From contig NZ_SUQN01000008.1 in NCBI RefSeq assembly GCF_013337685.1, positions 1 through 64,000 of the forward strand: a DNA stretch of 64,000 bases, given 5' to 3'. Source of the DNA: Citrobacter gillenii (GTDB lineage: Bacteria > Pseudomonadota > Gammaproteobacteria > Enterobacterales > Enterobacteriaceae). The notes beneath the pieces were generated by a model that saw only the letters and a list, made by a program, of their open reading frames with translations, searched no databases and was not told where the DNA came from. The translations under genes and the position numbers were made by a program. Within the stretch, counting starts at the first letter, position 1. The number at the start of each line of letters is the position of its first letter. This document shows positions 32,401-41,412 of this stretch, piece after piece.

Positions 32401-35400
32401 AATCATCACCTCGGTGATTGACGACCAACCGGGAAATACCTCACTGACGAACGGGCAACTGACTAACGACGCGCAGCCAACGCTGAACGGCAAAGGGGAA
32501 GCCGGGGCGACTATCACGATAAAAGATAAGGGTGTCGAAATAGGTACCGCGCGGGTAGACGAATCCGGTAACTGGACCTTCACACCAGAAAACGCGCTGG
32601 GTCAGGGGCAGCATGTCTTCACCGCAACAGCCACAGACCAAGCCGGTAATACGGGTGGGGCGTCCTCCGCCTTTACCCTTGAACTGGATTCCGTTGCCCC
32701 GCTGGCGCCGGTCATCGGTAACGTACAGGACAACACGGCCCCCACCACCGGGCCAATAGGTAACGGCCAGACGACCAACGAAACCCGTCCAGCGCTGAGT
32801 GGAACAGGTGAAATCGGCGCAACGATAACTATCCTGAGCGACGGTTTGCCCATTGGCACCACCACTGTCGGTGCAGGCGGCACCTGGAGCTTTACGCCAA
32901 CGGACGCTCTGAGTAACGGTCCGCATACGCTGACCGCCACCGCCACCGACAGCGCGGGCAATACCAGCCCGGCCTCCAGCGGCGTTACGTTCACGGTTGA
33001 TACGGTATCACCGAACACGCCGGTTATTACCCAGGTCAGCGATGATGTCGGCCCACTAACAGGAAATCTGAACAACGGTCAGGCGACAAACGATGCGCGC
33101 CCTACCCTTAACGGTACGGCGGAGGCCAATTCGACGGTCAAAATCTATGACAACGGCACGCTTATCGACACGGTTTCTGCAGACGGAAACGGCGTATGGA
33201 ATTTCACACCGGGGAGTGCGCTGGGTAACGGCAATCACGTATTGACGGTGACATCCACCGACGCGGCCGGCAACGTCAGCGTGTCGTCTGCCGGGTTTGC
33301 CCTGATTGTGGATACCGTCGCCCCGCTGGCACCCACCATTATCCAGGCCTTTGATGACGTACAACCGGGCACCGGCACGCTGTCGAGCGGTGCCTGGACC
33401 AACGATACCCGCCCCGTGCTGAGCGGTTCTGCGGAGGCCAACGCCCGGATTGCCATTTACGACAACGGCACGCTGCTGACGACAGTTACCGCAACAATAG
33501 ACGGTACCTGGGAGTTTCTGTCCACTACGCTGGGTAACGGCCAGCATGTCTTTACCGCCATCGCCACGGATGCGGCCGGAAACGTCGGCCCGGCGTCAAG
33601 CGGATTTATTCTTAACGTTGATACCGTTGCGCCATCAACGCCGATCCTTACCTCGGTGGTGGATGACATCACTGGCGGCGTGTTTAATGCCGCACTGAGC
33701 AACGGGCAACTGACCAATGACGCCCGCCCTACACTTAACGGTACCGCCGAAGCGGGCAGCACCGTCAATATTTATGACGGCAGCACGCTACTCGGCACTG
33801 CTCTCGTGCAAAGTAACAACAGCTGGTCGTTTACCCCAACGACACCGTTGGGGAATGGTTCGCACACCTTTACCGTCACCGCCACCGACCCCGCGGGCAA
33901 CACCAGCGGTGCAACGGTGGGCTTTACGATTAACGTGGACACCACCGCCCCCACGCTGCCGTCAATTAGCAGCATTGTTGATGATGTCGGTCCCAATACC
34001 GGGTCGATTGGCAACAACCAGCCCACCAATGACGCGCGCCCCACGTTAAACGGCACCACGGAAGCCAATGCCCGGGTTGATATTTATGACAACGGCAACT
34101 TTGTCACCAGCGTAACGGCGGATGGCAGCGGCAACTGGAACTACACCCCGTCTACCGCACTGGGTCAGGGCCCCCATTCATTTACTATTACCGCAACGGA
34201 CAGCGCGGGCAATACCAGCGGCATGTCGGCTGCCGCGTCGATTGTGGTCGATACCATCGCACCGGGTATTCCCACCGCTCTGTCGGTGAACGCCAACGGT
34301 ACTGTGCTGACCGGCGTTGCGGAAGCCAACAGCACGGTGATCGTCACAACAAGCAGCGGCACCGTGCTCGGCACCGCCACGGCCAACGCCGCCGGCAACT
34401 TCACCTTTACCCTCAACCCGCCGCAGATCAGCGGACAAACGCTGCAGGTTAGCGCGCAGGATGCCGCCGGGAATACCGGCACGTCAGGCAACGCGCTGGC
34501 CCCGTTTACCGGGGTGCCACCCGCACCGATTATCGCCAGCGTTTTTGATGACATTGGTACGGTCACTGGCAATGTCGCCGCCGGAAAAACCACCAATGAC
34601 ACCCGTCCGATGCTCAGCGGCACGGCACAGGCTAACGCCGTCGTCAGCCTGTACAACAACGGAACATTGATGGGCACCACAACCGCGGACGGCAACGGAC
34701 TGTGGAGCTTTACCCCCTCCGGCGCGCTCAGTGAAGGCAACCACGCGTTTACCGCCAGTGCGGCTAACGCCAACGGTTCCGGCGTATTGTCTGGCGCGTT
34801 TAACGTCATTGTCGATACCACGCCACCGCCGCCGCCATCGGTGCTGATCAGCGCCGACGGCGGCACGGTCAGCGGCATCGCCGAAGCAGGCAGTACGGTC
34901 ACTATCTCCCTGCCCGGCGGCGGCAGCATCACGGCGGTCGCCAACAGCAGCGGAGTCTACAGCGTCACCCTACCGGTACGCCAGATTGAGGGCCAGTCGT
35001 TGTCCGCTACTGCAACCGACGCGGCAGGCAACACCTCAACGCCGACCAGCATCCTCGCGCCGGTCTTACCGCTGCTGGCTGAAGACAACGTCACTCGTCT
35101 GGCGTTACAAACTGACTTCACGGTCACCAACGAGCACAAAAGCGATTATGGCTTCCTGCTGGTCGGTGCGGTGGATAATGTGCTGAAGGTACTGGGAGAC
35201 AACACCGCCCTCGTCAACTTCAACATTCAGACCGGCGGCAGCGGCACCATCACCATCAACGCGGCAGCAACCGGCATTGTGCTGTCGCTGCTGAGTACCA
35301 TGGAGATTGTTATCCAGCGCTTTGACTCCACGCTCAACGCCTGGGTGACGGTGGTCGATACCGGTAAAGCTGATTTTGCCGACCTGCTGACGCTCAGCGC

Positions 35401-37726
35401 CTCCGGCGTGACGCTCAACTATGGCGGGCTTACTGGTGGGGACTACCGTGTCGTCAGCTACAACACCAGCCTGCTGGCGACCGGGGCCTTCACCAGTCTG
35501 GACGTGGCGGTGGTCAAAACCAGCGCCGGATCGATCACTGGTGGCACCAGCGAATCCGGCAATATCATCACCGATACCGACCCCACCAACGGGCAGGATA
35601 ACGCCCCATCCGGCACGCGGGTGACGTCGATTACCGATGGCAACGGCAATGTGGTGAACATTCCGCTGGGCGGGGCTGATGTGCAGGGTAAATACGGCAC
35701 CCTGCATATTAATCAGGACGGGAGTTATACCTACACCCTCACCGATAAATCCGCTTCGGTATACGGTCGATCTGAAAGCTTCACCTATACGCTGACGCAC
35801 GGTAACGACCACTCTTCGGCAAAACTGGTGGTGGCGCTGGGCCAGGGTCCGACGACCAGTACGGTAACAGCGGCAGACGATGTCGCCTCACTGACCTACG
35901 GCACCGAGGTCAGCGTGGTCGACCACGGACCATCAAAACAAACCGGCTTTACGCTCGCCAGCGTAGGCCTGGGGAATGTGCTGGACGTCAGTCTGGTCGA
36001 CGGGTTAACCAACCCCATCAAATTCAACGTTGAAGATGGCGCCACCCGCACGCTGACGATTCAGGCCGACGTTCTCGGCGTAACGCTCGGCGGCTTCGAT
36101 CTGTACGTCTACCGTTTTAATGACGCTATTCAACAATACGAGCAGTATCGGGTACAACCCAACTGGGTCACGGCAGTATTGGGTGGAAAATCAAAAGATT
36201 ACACCATCACACTGCCGGGCGGTGACTACCTGTTCCTGCTGAACGCCGGCGGCGGTCTGGCACTGTTAACCAGCTACACCCTGAATATTCAGGCCGATCA
36301 CACCTATGCGGTGGACAGTCTGAGTGCCTCAACCAACGGCAATATTCTGGCCAATGATTCCGCACCCGCCGATACGGTTATCTCCGACGTGAACGGCGTC
36401 GCAGTCAATTTAACAGGCACAACCCGTATTGAGGGACAGTACGGCACACTCACTATCGATGCGAAGGGGAACTACAGCTACACGCTGAAAAGCGGACTGG
36501 GCGCGGACAGCATCAATACGCCGGACAGCTTTGTGTACACGGTCAAGGCGCCAAACGGCGATACCGGCAGCGCGTCGCTGAACATCAAACCAACCCCGCA
36601 GGCGCTGGACGCGGTGAACGACACCAGCAGCCAGATGGCGGTCACGACGTTGCAGGATACGTCTCAGCCCTTTAGTGATTCCAGCGTGGGATCGGCCAGT
36701 TGGACCACTGTGCTGGGGCCCAGCTCGAAAAGTGGTACCGGAACAGTTGAAGTCGCAGCGGGTACAGCGGTGCAAAACGTGGTGCTGCATTTTAACGTGG
36801 CATCAGGGCTGACGCTGGGTGGGCTGAACGTGACCTGGGCGCTGTACGACAGCAATGGCGTTAAAGTTGCCGGGGATACCTTCAACGGCGGGCTCCTGAT
36901 CGGCGGCAATCTTGATATTGCCCTGAACGGACTGGTGCTGCACGCCGGGAACTATCGCCTCGACTATACCGGCAACGCGGGTGCGCTGGGGCTAGGCACC
37001 ATCACCATCACCCCCAGCGTGAAAGGGACAATAGTCGATCTCGATAACTTCGAAACCGCGGGCGTCAATAGCGTCACCGGCAACATCTATGACGGCGACC
37101 ATATCGCCAGCGTGCACACCTTGCTGACGGTGAACGGCGCGGGCGGCAGTACCGCCACGCTGGATCCGCTGGGCAGCAGCACCGCCAGCGCCACGATCAA
37201 TGGACTGTACGGCAAACTGACAATGGGCATTGATGGGCATTACACCTATACCCTCAACAGCGATGTCTCACTGGAATCCATCAAGACCAAAGAGACGTTT
37301 AACTACACCCTTAACGACCAAAAAGGACATACCGATAGCGCCACGTTGACCATCGATATGAATCCACAAGTGATCAGCACCGCGGAGGCCGATCGGGTTA
37401 TCGGCAGCGCGTACGGCGATACGCTGATTTACCACCTGCTCAGCGCCAATAATGCAACCGGCGGCAACGGAACCGCGGACACCTGGAGCAACTTCTCGCT
37501 GGCGCAGGGTGACAAAATCGATATCGGCGACCTGCTGGTGGGCTGGAACGGGCAGAACGCCACACTCGGCAATTATCTCACCGTGTCCACCAGCGGTAAC
37601 AACACCGTGGTGTCCATCGACCGCGACGGTACGGGCGCCACCTATCAATCAACCAGTCTTGTGACACTGGAGAACGTCCACACCACGCTCGATGAGCTGA
37701 TCCAACAAAATCATATTGTGACCTGA
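26480..37726 (+). CDS. bapA: giant biofilm-associated adhesin BapA
   Basis: A 3748-residue secreted surface protein, close in size to Salmonella BapA, which promotes biofilm and host colonisation. Layout: N-terminal BapA prefix domain (about 1-112), a hydrophobic Gly/Ala-rich segment (about 114-135), a Gly/Ser/Asn linker (about 135-195), then about 27 tandem Ig-like repeats (about 200-2860). I count roughly 20 long units of about 100 residues (core TNDxRPTLxGT, IYDNG, ATDxAGN, VDTxAP) and 7 short units of about 80. Three larger beta-rich repeats follow, and a C-terminal type I secretion target domain occupies about 3620-3748. There is no Sec signal peptide, consistent with type I export by the three genes immediately downstream. 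Confidence 0.95.
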   Translation: MRHLAVVSKLTGVSTNVEASEVTLSTPSIVKLSVSREDISQLTRINQDLVVTLRSGDVITIKNFYVANGSDKSQLVLEDSNGALWWVQDTDGAFHFQHLDDLTPLMAAEGSHDGGAVWPWVLGGVAAAGGIALAAGGGGGGGGGGSGGSGGSGGSGGSGDNPGNGNGNGNNPGNGNGNNPGGGNGDGDGGTPPTTPALPGVPVITSVVDNQELITGIVNQQESTNDNTPTLQGTGTANTTLHIFDNGKEIGQITIDASGNWSFTPSPPLADGTHQFTVSASNSAGSSGMSNSWVIIIDTLAPDAPALSQELDDVGSIQGFIASNAVIDDDTPTLSGIGVAGNVISVYDNGILIGMTQVDENGNWTFTPDTPLSEGVHNLTLTQTDPAGNVSAETTVPTFTVDITPPPAAAITNVNPEGTTVTGSAEPGSTVSIIGSNNLLLGSAVVGQDGTFSIAISPSQTHGESLTAKIHDEAGNVGPDTPFNAQNSGYPGVPVIVSVMDDVAPSTGPLSNNQATNDNKPTLSGTADANSTVNIYDNGVAVDSVQADGNGNWSWTSSSPLDDGPNAFTVTATNQSGTGGVSTAFNINIDTLPPSAPDDLNVSADGAVVTGKTEPGNTVVITDSKNTPIGSGVAGPDGSFTITIKPPQTNGETLTAISTDPAGNSSPPETAVAPDITAPQPPTNLVINGAGNEVTGKAEPDSTVNILDPRGNIIGTTTATADGDFTAALVPPQTNGEILTANATDAAGNKGGNASVTAPDTTAPDAPTDVIVAGNGGSVSGHAEAGSTVTVKDSDGHIIGKGQADSGGNFTVSIAPAKINSETVTVTATDGKGNESLPTSAIAPDLTAPEQPIIIAVTDDVEDILGSIKNDGLTNDDKPKIEGTAEAGSKVNIYDNGVLLTIVTADLNGNWNYTPTTALAQGAHVFTVTAIDAASNTSSAASWKIIVDSIAPTVPAITLINDDVGSITGNVANNGVTNDKTPTFSGTGEPGSLVTLYDNGLQMMVILIDRTGTWSHSVPANEALSEGTHRFTLTATDAAGNVVTAPPVIITVDTKAPDAPIISSATDDVGSLQSDLANGGRSDDTLPLLKGTGVADSTITIYDGATPIGTATVTPEGSWSFQVTQPLSEGPHALSAIATDKAGNASSAGNFTLTIDTTPPAAPVITSAEGLIGSETKLLANGGSTKSDNPKLSGTGEPGATITVFDNDVRLGTATVQPNGTWTFTPTLLTDGPHKFTATATDVAGNTGIPSAGFTLTVDNLPPAKPEPPTITDDVNPITGIITNGITNDTTPTFSGTGSAGDVIAIYLDGRTEPLGTATVGADGTWSFTPTDPINPDSYQVTLTATDPAGNVSPRSDAVTLGIDTTPSAPPVITAVNDDVGDVRGDLAAGAVTDDTTPTIRGTGSNGDIITLYNGSTVIGTATVAGGVWSITPNPALTNGSYTLTAIATDAAGNASDASNSVSFTVNSTALKLPQVTDIEDDAGVIIGSLTNNSVTDDTTPTISGTGTPGSTVLIFDGSNPVAIATATVAANGSWSIDVPLTPNVTHTLTFGAQDAAGNVLAAGNPVTLIVDTLPPAMPTVSGVDPNGTLVSGTAEPGSTVIIRRDNTILGQGIADDEGNYSVTLSPAQTTGQVLDAIAQDPAGNQSDPTPFNAATSSIPHPPTLEIVDDVAPVMGVIGNGKTTNDTLPLLQGTATPGATVNIYQNGTLLDTVTADATSGAWSYQLSTPLTNGTAYNFTVSQTVGGAESGQSPNYTITIDTVAPLAPTIASIIDDVTPGTGTLDKGQLTNDSRPTFNGTGEAGATITLYDGNGVYATTTVNSSGFWSYTPTNALGEGPHDFTVRATDAAGNQGAASDSFRIIVDTLVPDAPSIVTVKDNVGTDQMLTSGQSTNDNTPTLEGVTEANSVVTILDKGTVIGTTTSDADGNWSFTPAPALGEGNHALTATVTDGAGNISPATPPFLLVVDTLAPAAPIITSVIDDQPGNTSLTNGQLTNDAQPTLNGKGEAGATITIKDKGVEIGTARVDESGNWTFTPENALGQGQHVFTATATDQAGNTGGASSAFTLELDSVAPLAPVIGNVQDNTAPTTGPIGNGQTTNETRPALSGTGEIGATITILSDGLPIGTTTVGAGGTWSFTPTDALSNGPHTLTATATDSAGNTSPASSGVTFTVDTVSPNTPVITQVSDDVGPLTGNLNNGQATNDARPTLNGTAEANSTVKIYDNGTLIDTVSADGNGVWNFTPGSALGNGNHVLTVTSTDAAGNVSVSSAGFALIVDTVAPLAPTIIQAFDDVQPGTGTLSSGAWTNDTRPVLSGSAEANARIAIYDNGTLLTTVTATIDGTWEFLSTTLGNGQHVFTAIATDAAGNVGPASSGFILNVDTVAPSTPILTSVVDDITGGVFNAALSNGQLTNDARPTLNGTAEAGSTVNIYDGSTLLGTALVQSNNSWSFTPTTPLGNGSHTFTVTATDPAGNTSGATVGFTINVDTTAPTLPSISSIVDDVGPNTGSIGNNQPTNDARPTLNGTTEANARVDIYDNGNFVTSVTADGSGNWNYTPSTALGQGPHSFTITATDSAGNTSGMSAAASIVVDTIAPGIPTALSVNANGTVLTGVAEANSTVIVTTSSGTVLGTATANAAGNFTFTLNPPQISGQTLQVSAQDAAGNTGTSGNALAPFTGVPPAPIIASVFDDIGTVTGNVAAGKTTNDTRPMLSGTAQANAVVSLYNNGTLMGTTTADGNGLWSFTPSGALSEGNHAFTASAANANGSGVLSGAFNVIVDTTPPPPPSVLISADGGTVSGIAEAGSTVTISLPGGGSITAVANSSGVYSVTLPVRQIEGQSLSATATDAAGNTSTPTSILAPVLPLLAEDNVTRLALQTDFTVTNEHKSDYGFLLVGAVDNVLKVLGDNTALVNFNIQTGGSGTITINAAATGIVLSLLSTMEIVIQRFDSTLNAWVTVVDTGKADFADLLTLSASGVTLNYGGLTGGDYRVVSYNTSLLATGAFTSLDVAVVKTSAGSITGGTSESGNIITDTDPTNGQDNAPSGTRVTSITDGNGNVVNIPLGGADVQGKYGTLHINQDGSYTYTLTDKSASVYGRSESFTYTLTHGNDHSSAKLVVALGQGPTTSTVTAADDVASLTYGTEVSVVDHGPSKQTGFTLASVGLGNVLDVSLVDGLTNPIKFNVEDGATRTLTIQADVLGVTLGGFDLYVYRFNDAIQQYEQYRVQPNWVTAVLGGKSKDYTITLPGGDYLFLLNAGGGLALLTSYTLNIQADHTYAVDSLSASTNGNILANDSAPADTVISDVNGVAVNLTGTTRIEGQYGTLTIDAKGNYSYTLKSGLGADSINTPDSFVYTVKAPNGDTGSASLNIKPTPQALDAVNDTSSQMAVTTLQDTSQPFSDSSVGSASWTTVLGPSSKSGTGTVEVAAGTAVQNVVLHFNVASGLTLGGLNVTWALYDSNGVKVAGDTFNGGLLIGGNLDIALNGLVLHAGNYRLDYTGNAGALGLGTITITPSVKGTIVDLDNFETAGVNSVTGNIYDGDHIASVHTLLTVNGAGGSTATLDPLGSSTASATINGLYGKLTMGIDGHYTYTLNSDVSLESIKTKETFNYTLNDQKGHTDSATLTIDMNPQVISTAEADRVIGSAYGDTLIYHLLSANNATGGNGTADTWSNFSLAQGDKIDIGDLLVGWNGQNATLGNYLTVSTSGNNTVVSIDRDGTGATYQSTSLVTLENVHTTLDELIQQNHIVT
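26909..26953 (+). repeat. 9-bp tandem repeat in the bapA linker
   Basis: Five perfect copies of GGTGGCAGT encode (GGS)5 directly after a poly-Gly tract made of GGCGGT units. The 9-bp period keeps frame, so slippage would change linker length without shutting off the gene. Confidence 0.9.
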
Positions 37727-37753
37727 CGTGAGCACCAAAACGCCATAACAACA

Positions 37754-37779
37754 GCCCCGGATGCCACGACGTCCGGGGC
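37754..37779 (+). terminator. stem-loop between bapA and bapB
   Basis: A perfect 8-bp GC-rich stem (GCCCCGGA / TCCGGGGC) lies 28 bases after the bapA stop, without a T run. It more likely protects the bapA mRNA 3' end or partly reduces read-through than ends transcription completely. Confidence 0.5.
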
Positions 37780-37819
37780 AATAACAGTCGTCACTGCCGT
37801 ATTTTGAAAGGGATATACG

Positions 37820-39229
37820 ATGAGAAATGTCGCCTCTGTTACGTTGCTGCTGGCATTCACGCTCTGTTCCTTACAGGTGAATGCCGAAGATGAACCGCAA
37901 ATCATTACGCCGGAAGGGCTGGCCACCAGCCAGATGCTCCCCTCTCTGGATGGATCGGTGGCCGAACTCCCGCTGAGCGCCGCCGCGCCCGGCAACCTGA
38001 CGCTTAACGATGCGGTAAGCCGCGCCGTAAGCTGGCATCCTGCGATCCGTGAATCGATCGGCAAACTGCTCTCGCAAAATGAGCAGATCGACGTGGCGAA
38101 ATCCAAATACTATCCGCAGGTCACGGCCGGGGTGAACAACGGCTACAGCAATACCTATAACGATCATGGTTTCAGCCCGTCGCTGGTGATCTCGGTCTCG
38201 CAAATGCTGTATGACTTTGGCAAAGTCGCCAGTCAGGTACGCGCCGAGACTGCGGGGGCCGCCCAGCAGCAGGCTAACGTCTTACTCAGCATTGACACCG
38301 TCGCCCACGAAACTGCCAACGCCATTGTGCAGGTACAGTCCTGGCAGCAAATGGTCGACGCCGCCGAAGCGCAACTCTCCGCTCTGAACGGCATTGGCAG
38401 GCTGACCCGACAACGTAACGATGAAGGAGCCACGTCGCTCTCTGACGTGGTACAAACCGATGCGCGTATCGAATCCGCTCGTTCGCAGCTGGCGCAGTAT
38501 CAGGCGAACCTCGACAGCAGCAAGGCGACACTGATGAGCTTTCTTGGCTGGAATTCGCTCAACGGCGTCAGCAACGCGTTCCCGGTGAAACTGGACAGCA
38601 GCTGCGACATCACTAAGCCTGATGACAGGCTGGTACCTGCCGTGCTGGCAGCCTGGGCGCAGGCTAATGTTGCACAGGCCAATCTGGATTACGCCAACGC
38701 GCAGATGACGCCCACTATCTCTCTTGAGCCTTCCGTGCAGCACTATCTCAATGACAAATATCCCAGCCATGAGGTGCTCGACAAAACGCAGTACTCCACG
38801 TGGGTGAAAGTCGAGATGCCGCTGTATCAGGGAGGCGGACTCACCGCCCGACGCAACGCCGCTGGTCATGCGGTAGACTCGGCGCAGTATTCCATCCAGC
38901 GCACCCGCCTTGACGTGCGCCAGAAACTGCTCGAATCCCGCAGCCAGGCGATGAGTCTTGCCACCGCCCTGCAGATCCTGCGCCGCCAGCAACGGCTGAG
39001 CGAACGCACGCGCGAACTGTATCAACAGCAATATCTGGATCTCGGCTCTCGTCCGCTGCTCGACGTGCTTAACGCCGAGCAGGAGGTGTATCAGGCCCGC
39101 TTTGCCGAACTGCAAACCCAAAGCCAGCTTCGTCAACTCCAGCTGAACTGTCTCTACAATACCGGCACGCTGCGCCAGGCGTTCGCCCTCAACAATCGCA
39201 GCATCCAGTCAGTGGAGATCCAGCTATGA
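37820..39229 (+). CDS. bapB: TolC-family outer membrane channel of the BapA secretion system
   Basis: Outer membrane efflux protein forming the exit duct for BapA. The 469 residues have a signal peptide (about 1-22, LQVNA/EDEP) and two copies of the TolC outer membrane efflux repeat (about 60-250 and 270-450), with long coiled-coil helices. It lies 93 bases after bapA and overlaps bapC by four bases. The symbol follows Salmonella bapABCD. Confidence 0.9.
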   Translation: MRNVASVTLLLAFTLCSLQVNAEDEPQIITPEGLATSQMLPSLDGSVAELPLSAAAPGNLTLNDAVSRAVSWHPAIRESIGKLLSQNEQIDVAKSKYYPQVTAGVNNGYSNTYNDHGFSPSLVISVSQMLYDFGKVASQVRAETAGAAQQQANVLLSIDTVAHETANAIVQVQSWQQMVDAAEAQLSALNGIGRLTRQRNDEGATSLSDVVQTDARIESARSQLAQYQANLDSSKATLMSFLGWNSLNGVSNAFPVKLDSSCDITKPDDRLVPAVLAAWAQANVAQANLDYANAQMTPTISLEPSVQHYLNDKYPSHEVLDKTQYSTWVKVEMPLYQGGGLTARRNAAGHAVDSAQYSIQRTRLDVRQKLLESRSQAMSLATALQILRRQQRLSERTRELYQQQYLDLGSRPLLDVLNAEQEVYQARFAELQTQSQLRQLQLNCLYNTGTLRQAFALNNRSIQSVEIQL

Positions 39230-41412
39230 GCCACGTCGAGCCGGGTGCAGAAGAGACGATTAGCGAGCCCGCCCTGAACCTGTGGGCACAGGCCATTAGC
39301 CACATTGCCAGCCACTATCGCGTCACCTGCTCGCCCGGCGCGATTCAGGCCAACGCTCCGTGGTTTGCCGGAAAAAATAAGCCCCTCGCCCTGACGCAAC
39401 TCGCGCGCCAGGCGGGGCTGTCGTTTCATACGCTGGATACCACAAAACAGCTGTTCAGCCAGTGGCGTTTACCGGTTGTGGCGGAGCTACGCGACGGCCA
39501 AATTATGGTAATAGAGCACTTCAACGGTAACGATGCGCTGGATGTGTTTATCATCGCCGAAGAAGGCCAGCGCAACCGGCTGGCGATTGCCGAGCTGCTG
39601 CCGGAGATCCACACCATTACCGCCCTGCGCCCGCTGTCGGCGCTCAAAGACAGTCGGGTCGACCGCTATGTTTCGCGCTTTAAGCCGGACTGGATGCGCG
39701 ACCTGGTGCTCCAGGACATCCGGCCTTACCTGCCGGTGATGGTAGCCGCGTTTCTGATTAACGTTCTGTCGCTCGCCGGGATTATCTTCTCGATGCAGGT
39801 TTACGACCGGGTGATCCCGGCCCAATCGTATCCCACGCTGTATGTGCTCTCGACCGGCGTGCTGGTGGCGGTGCTGTTCGGCTTTTTACTGCGCGAAGCC
39901 CGTACCCATATCATGGATGTACTCGGCAAGCGCGCCGATATGCGCATTTCCGATCGCGTGTTCAGCCACGCACTGCGCCTGCGTAACAGCGCCATCCCCC
40001 GCTCCACCGGCAGCTTTATTTCCCAGCTCCGCGAACTGGAGCAGGTACGGGAGATGATCACCTCCTCAACCCTGTCGACCCTTGTCGATCTGCCCTTTTT
40101 CTTTTTGTTTATCGTCGTGATGGCCTGCATCGCCCCGCAGCTGGCGTGGATAGCGCCCGTCGCTGCGATCCTGATGATCCTGCCTGGCCTGCTGTTACAG
40201 AAGAAGCTGGCTATGCTCGCCAACCAGGCTGCACACGAGTCCACGCTGCGTAACGCGGTGCTGGTCGAAAGCGTCCAGGGGCTGGAGGACATCAAGCTGA
40301 TGCAGGCGGAGAACCGCTTTTTGCAGCAGTGGAACAGCTACATCCGCATTACCGGCGAGTCCGGACTGCGCACGCGCAAGCTGACTCAAGGACTGATTGG
40401 CTGGGGCATGTCGGTACAAAGTCTGGTCTACGCTGCGATTATTATGTTCGGTGCGCCGATGGTCATCGAAGGCACCATGACTACCGGCGCGGTCGTGGCG
40501 GCCTCAATGCTCGGCTCAAGAATGATTGCCCCGATGGCAAATCTGTGCGGCGTGTTGGCGCGCTGGCAGCAGGTCAAGGCGGCGAAGACGGGGCTGGACA
40601 GCATTATGCAGCTCCCCACCGAAACCCAGCACGATGAGAACCGGGTACATCAGGAAATCTTTCGCGGGCACTATCTGTTTGAGAACGCCCACTTTCGCTA
40701 CCACAGCGACGATCAACAGGTGCCGCTGCGCATCGCCCGCCTCGAGGTGATGCCAGGGGAACGCATCGCCATCCTCGGGCGTAACGGCGCGGGGAAATCC
40801 ACCCTACTACAGGCCATGGCGGGCGGTGTGGAGCTGATTCAGGGCGACGTCCGGCTCGATAACCTGAGCCTGGCGCAGATCGACATGGCCGATTTACGCC
40901 GCAACATCGGCTTTCTCAGCCAAAACGCGCGCCTGTTTTTTGGCACCCTGCGTGAGAACCTGACCCTCGGCGCCCCGCATGTCAGCGATGCTCAGATATT
41001 CGACGCGCTGGAAGTCGGCGGCGCAGCCACCTTTGTTAAACAACTCGCCAAAGGGCTGGGACACCCGATTATGGAAGGCGGCAACGGCCTCTCCGGCGGG
41101 CAGCGGCAATCCATTCTGCTGGCAAGAATGCTGCTGCGCTCGCCCAATATTGTGCTGCTCGACGAACCCAGCGCCTCGCTGGATGAACATACCGAGCGGG
41201 AGTTTATTCAACGGCTAAACCAGTGGCTCGGCAACCGCACGCTGATCGTCGCCACCCATCGCGTACCGGTTCTGGAACTGGTCGAGCGCGTGGTGGTGTT
41301 AAAAGAAGGTCAACTGGTGATGGATGCCCCGAAAGCACAGGCGCTGAACGCGAGTCGCGCGCCTGCACAGACTCACGGTCGGGAGTGGAAAAATGAAAAC
41401 CAATCCGCATGA
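39226..41412 (+). CDS. bapC: type I secretion ABC transporter of BapA
   Basis: Inner-membrane exporter that energises BapA secretion. The 728 residues comprise an N-terminal peptidase-C39-like domain without the catalytic cysteine (about 15-150), a six-helix transmembrane domain (about 165-450) and a nucleotide-binding domain with Walker A GRNGAGKST near 519, signature LSGGQRQS near 624 and Walker B VLLDEPSASLD. It overlaps bapB by 4 bases and bapD by 20 bases, indicating coupled translation. Confidence 0.93.
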   Translation: MSHVEPGAEETISEPALNLWAQAISHIASHYRVTCSPGAIQANAPWFAGKNKPLALTQLARQAGLSFHTLDTTKQLFSQWRLPVVAELRDGQIMVIEHFNGNDALDVFIIAEEGQRNRLAIAELLPEIHTITALRPLSALKDSRVDRYVSRFKPDWMRDLVLQDIRPYLPVMVAAFLINVLSLAGIIFSMQVYDRVIPAQSYPTLYVLSTGVLVAVLFGFLLREARTHIMDVLGKRADMRISDRVFSHALRLRNSAIPRSTGSFISQLRELEQVREMITSSTLSTLVDLPFFFLFIVVMACIAPQLAWIAPVAAILMILPGLLLQKKLAMLANQAAHESTLRNAVLVESVQGLEDIKLMQAENRFLQQWNSYIRITGESGLRTRKLTQGLIGWGMSVQSLVYAAIIMFGAPMVIEGTMTTGAVVAASMLGSRMIAPMANLCGVLARWQQVKAAKTGLDSIMQLPTETQHDENRVHQEIFRGHYLFENAHFRYHSDDQQVPLRIARLEVMPGERIAILGRNGAGKSTLLQAMAGGVELIQGDVRLDNLSLAQIDMADLRRNIGFLSQNARLFFGTLRENLTLGAPHVSDAQIFDALEVGGAATFVKQLAKGLGHPIMEGGNGLSGGQRQSILLARMLLRSPNIVLLDEPSASLDEHTEREFIQRLNQWLGNRTLIVATHRVPVLELVERVVVLKEGQLVMDAPKAQALNASRAPAQTHGREWKNENQSA

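Noticed and set aside
27060-35060. Regular DNA repeats that might suggest a CRISPR or satellite array
   Set aside because: Period is about 240-310 bp, units diverge and all are in frame coding for Ig-like domains; there are no short identical repeats with spacers.
26642-37648. Many long antisense and out-of-frame open frames across bapA
   Set aside because: They recur with the repeat period of the Ig-like domains and have low-complexity composition; all are shadows of the adhesin.
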